Below, piece after piece: positions 62,862-64,000 of a DNA stretch of 64,000 nucleotides. Origin of the DNA: Nitrospira sp. Its GTDB lineage: Bacteria > Nitrospirota > Nitrospiria > Nitrospirales > Nitrospiraceae. The notes beneath the pieces are model-generated. The model had not been told where the DNA came from and ran no database searches. It saw nothing but the letters and a program-made list of their open reading frames with translations. Made by a program: the position numbers and the translations under genes. The stretch covers positions 52,628 to 116,627 of the forward strand of contig VGXF01000006.1 in the NCBI GenBank assembly GCA_016873435.1, read 5' to 3'. Each line of letters begins with the position of its first letter. Position 1 is the stretch's first letter.

Positions 62862-64000
62862 ATGAAACTCTCTGACCTGCTTTATTATTATAGTCGCGCG
62901 CTGGCCGAGGAAAGCCGGGCAGTGCTGAATCGCAACGGCGACACACCGATTGCCTCCCCAAACGGCCGGCAGATGGCGGCCGTCGGCACACTCTTACTCT
63001 ATAAGATAGCCCTGCCGGCTGGCACGCATCTGCCGGAAGATTTGCCGGTCAGTCTCGTGCCGGGTGACACAGCAAGCGACCTCGAACCGACGGAAGGCGT
63101 CGTGATCGGCCACGCCCCCGACGCGGCACTCGTTCAAACCTACGAATCGCTTGGCCAGAACGTCGGCCCCACGACCATCGTCCCTGATGCGGCCGGGTTT
63201 GTTCAGACCGTTTCGCAGCGACTGTCCATTATGGCCACCCAGGCCGACAAGTTCACACTGGGGCCCGCCGAGCGTTTGATCCCCTGGCTCCATCCGGACG
63301 AAACGGCCCGTACCCGCACGGCACCCGAGTCCGCCGCCCTCACAACCTATTGGACCGACGACCTAGCTGAACGCCGGAGCAAGCTCATCCCGTTGATTGT
63401 CACGCTGGCCCGCAACAACAAACGGCTGCTCGTCATCAGCCCGGACCACCGGCGGTCGGACGAATTAACCGGCCTCATCGCCCGCGCGCTCAAGTATGCG
63501 CCGCTCCCCTATAAGAGTCTCATCACGCGGTACGAAATGCCGGTGGAGAAGACCGTCGCCACCATCGCGCTTGGCGAGCTCGGCTTCGAAGCACAGATGC
63601 ACCAGTTCTATGCTCGGTCGCGCGCGGACAAGGCGGCCCTGCGCAAAAAGTACGAGCGGTTCCGTGAACTCACCCCGCTGCTCGCCTACAAGGCGGAGAA
63701 ACAGCGCGATTTAAATGAGGTCCGACTGCTCGAATGGCGGCTGGTCACGCAGATGACTGATCTACAAACGAAGATCAAAGCGAACACTGAAACACTGGCA
63801 GCCTATGAATCGCTGCCGTTGATGAAACGGCTGGCCATGCAGACCGTCGGCAGGAACATGACGTCACTGCCAGAATATAATCGGCTCCACGAGCAGCAGA
63901 TCACGGAGGTGAAAGTTGAGCTGGACGAGGCGCAGCGCCGGATCGCTGCGTTGACGCCGGAAGCCGCCATTCCAAAAGACCTGAAGCCGGAATACAAGGA
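62862..64000 (+). CDS. N-terminal part of an unrecognised large protein (3' partial)
   Basis: The frame from ATG 62862 stays open for 379 complete codons to the window edge. It begins MKLSDLLYYYSRALAEESRA. The middle contains KLIPLIVTLARNNKRLLVISPDHRRSDEL, which resembles the motif Ia context of a helicase, but no Walker A was seen in the visible part. From about residue 250 the protein is charged and heptad-like (coiled coil). It may be the N-terminal region of an SF1-like helicase or AAA ATPase; I cannot name a family. No Shine-Dalgarno; see the extended -10 just upstream. Confidence 0.6.
   Translation, partial: MKLSDLLYYYSRALAEESRAVLNRNGDTPIASPNGRQMAAVGTLLLYKIALPAGTHLPEDLPVSLVPGDTASDLEPTEGVVIGHAPDAALVQTYESLGQNVGPTTIVPDAAGFVQTVSQRLSIMATQADKFTLGPAERLIPWLHPDETARTRTAPESAALTTYWTDDLAERRSKLIPLIVTLARNNKRLLVISPDHRRSDELTGLIARALKYAPLPYKSLITRYEMPVEKTVATIALGELGFEAQMHQFYARSRADKAALRKKYERFRELTPLLAYKAEKQRDLNEVRLLEWRLVTQMTDLQTKIKANTETLAAYESLPLMKRLAMQTVGRNMTSLPEYNRLHEQQITEVKVELDEAQRRIAALTPEAAIPKDLKPEYK

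Overview
The window looks like a chromosomal stretch from a GC-rich, diderm, respiring bacterium. My best guess is the phylum Nitrospirota, Nitrospira lineage. Evidence read from the sequence: a complete 14-subunit complex I locus with a fused nuoCD, lpxC and lolA (lipid A and outer-membrane lipoprotein transport, so a two-membrane envelope), a quinone methyltransferase, and several multidomain proteins (stress-protein/tetrapyrrole-type domains, HerA-like ATPase). The lineage is an inference: no rRNA gene is present, and I saw no tRNA, CRISPR array, insertion sequence or prophage.

Layout. 1-16584 (+): the 3' part of a MidA/NDUFAF7-type methyltransferase gene followed by nuoA, B, CD, E, F, G, H, I, J, K, L, M, N. 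This is a proton-pumping NADH:quinone oxidoreductase next to a likely assembly methyltransferase. 16872-21529 (+): polysaccharide deacetylase, GNAT acetyltransferase, VOC protein, uvrC and a UPF0114 membrane protein. 21621-27366 (-): HerA-like ATPase, small DUF486 membrane protein, uvrA with an unusually short insertion domain. 27465-34211 (+): ubiE/menG, a B12-type radical SAM protein, then a notable module: a universal-stress-protein/PCP_red/rubredoxin fusion, a radical SAM-SPASM protein that carries the same PCP_red domain, and a CopD-like membrane protein.

34309-40537 (-): pdxA, small ORF, rsmA, ftsK, lolA, 2OG-Fe(II) oxygenase, with several 4-bp overlaps. 40706-46967: larC and a Na+/Ca2+-type exchanger, gpsA-larB, truD (all -), with two small + genes between. 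47006-48283 (+): an EF-hand secreted protein and a cysteine-paired Sel1-repeat secreted protein. 48471-52955 (-): HEAT protein, SirB1-like protein, ABC permease and ATPase, LON-domain protein. 53030-55890 (+): a tightly coupled trio (CrtC/AttH-like secreted protein, BNR-repeat lipoprotein, histidine phosphatase). 55892-57439 (-): CpxP/Spy-like lipoprotein and lpxC. 57757-58410 (+): YuiH-type molybdoenzyme. 58457-62680 (-): rplI-glyA-nrdR, then a histidine kinase with an N-terminal Rossmann domain and its NarL-type regulator. 62862 onward (+): the start of an unrecognised large protein that runs off the window.

Points of most interest: the shared PCP_red domains in the 30-34 kb module; the Rossmann-fused histidine kinase; the methyltransferase-complex I linkage; the UvrA lacking most of its insertion domain; and several genes whose start codon lies only 7-8 bases after a -10-like (often extended -10) element and has no Shine-Dalgarno sequence, suggesting leaderless transcripts.
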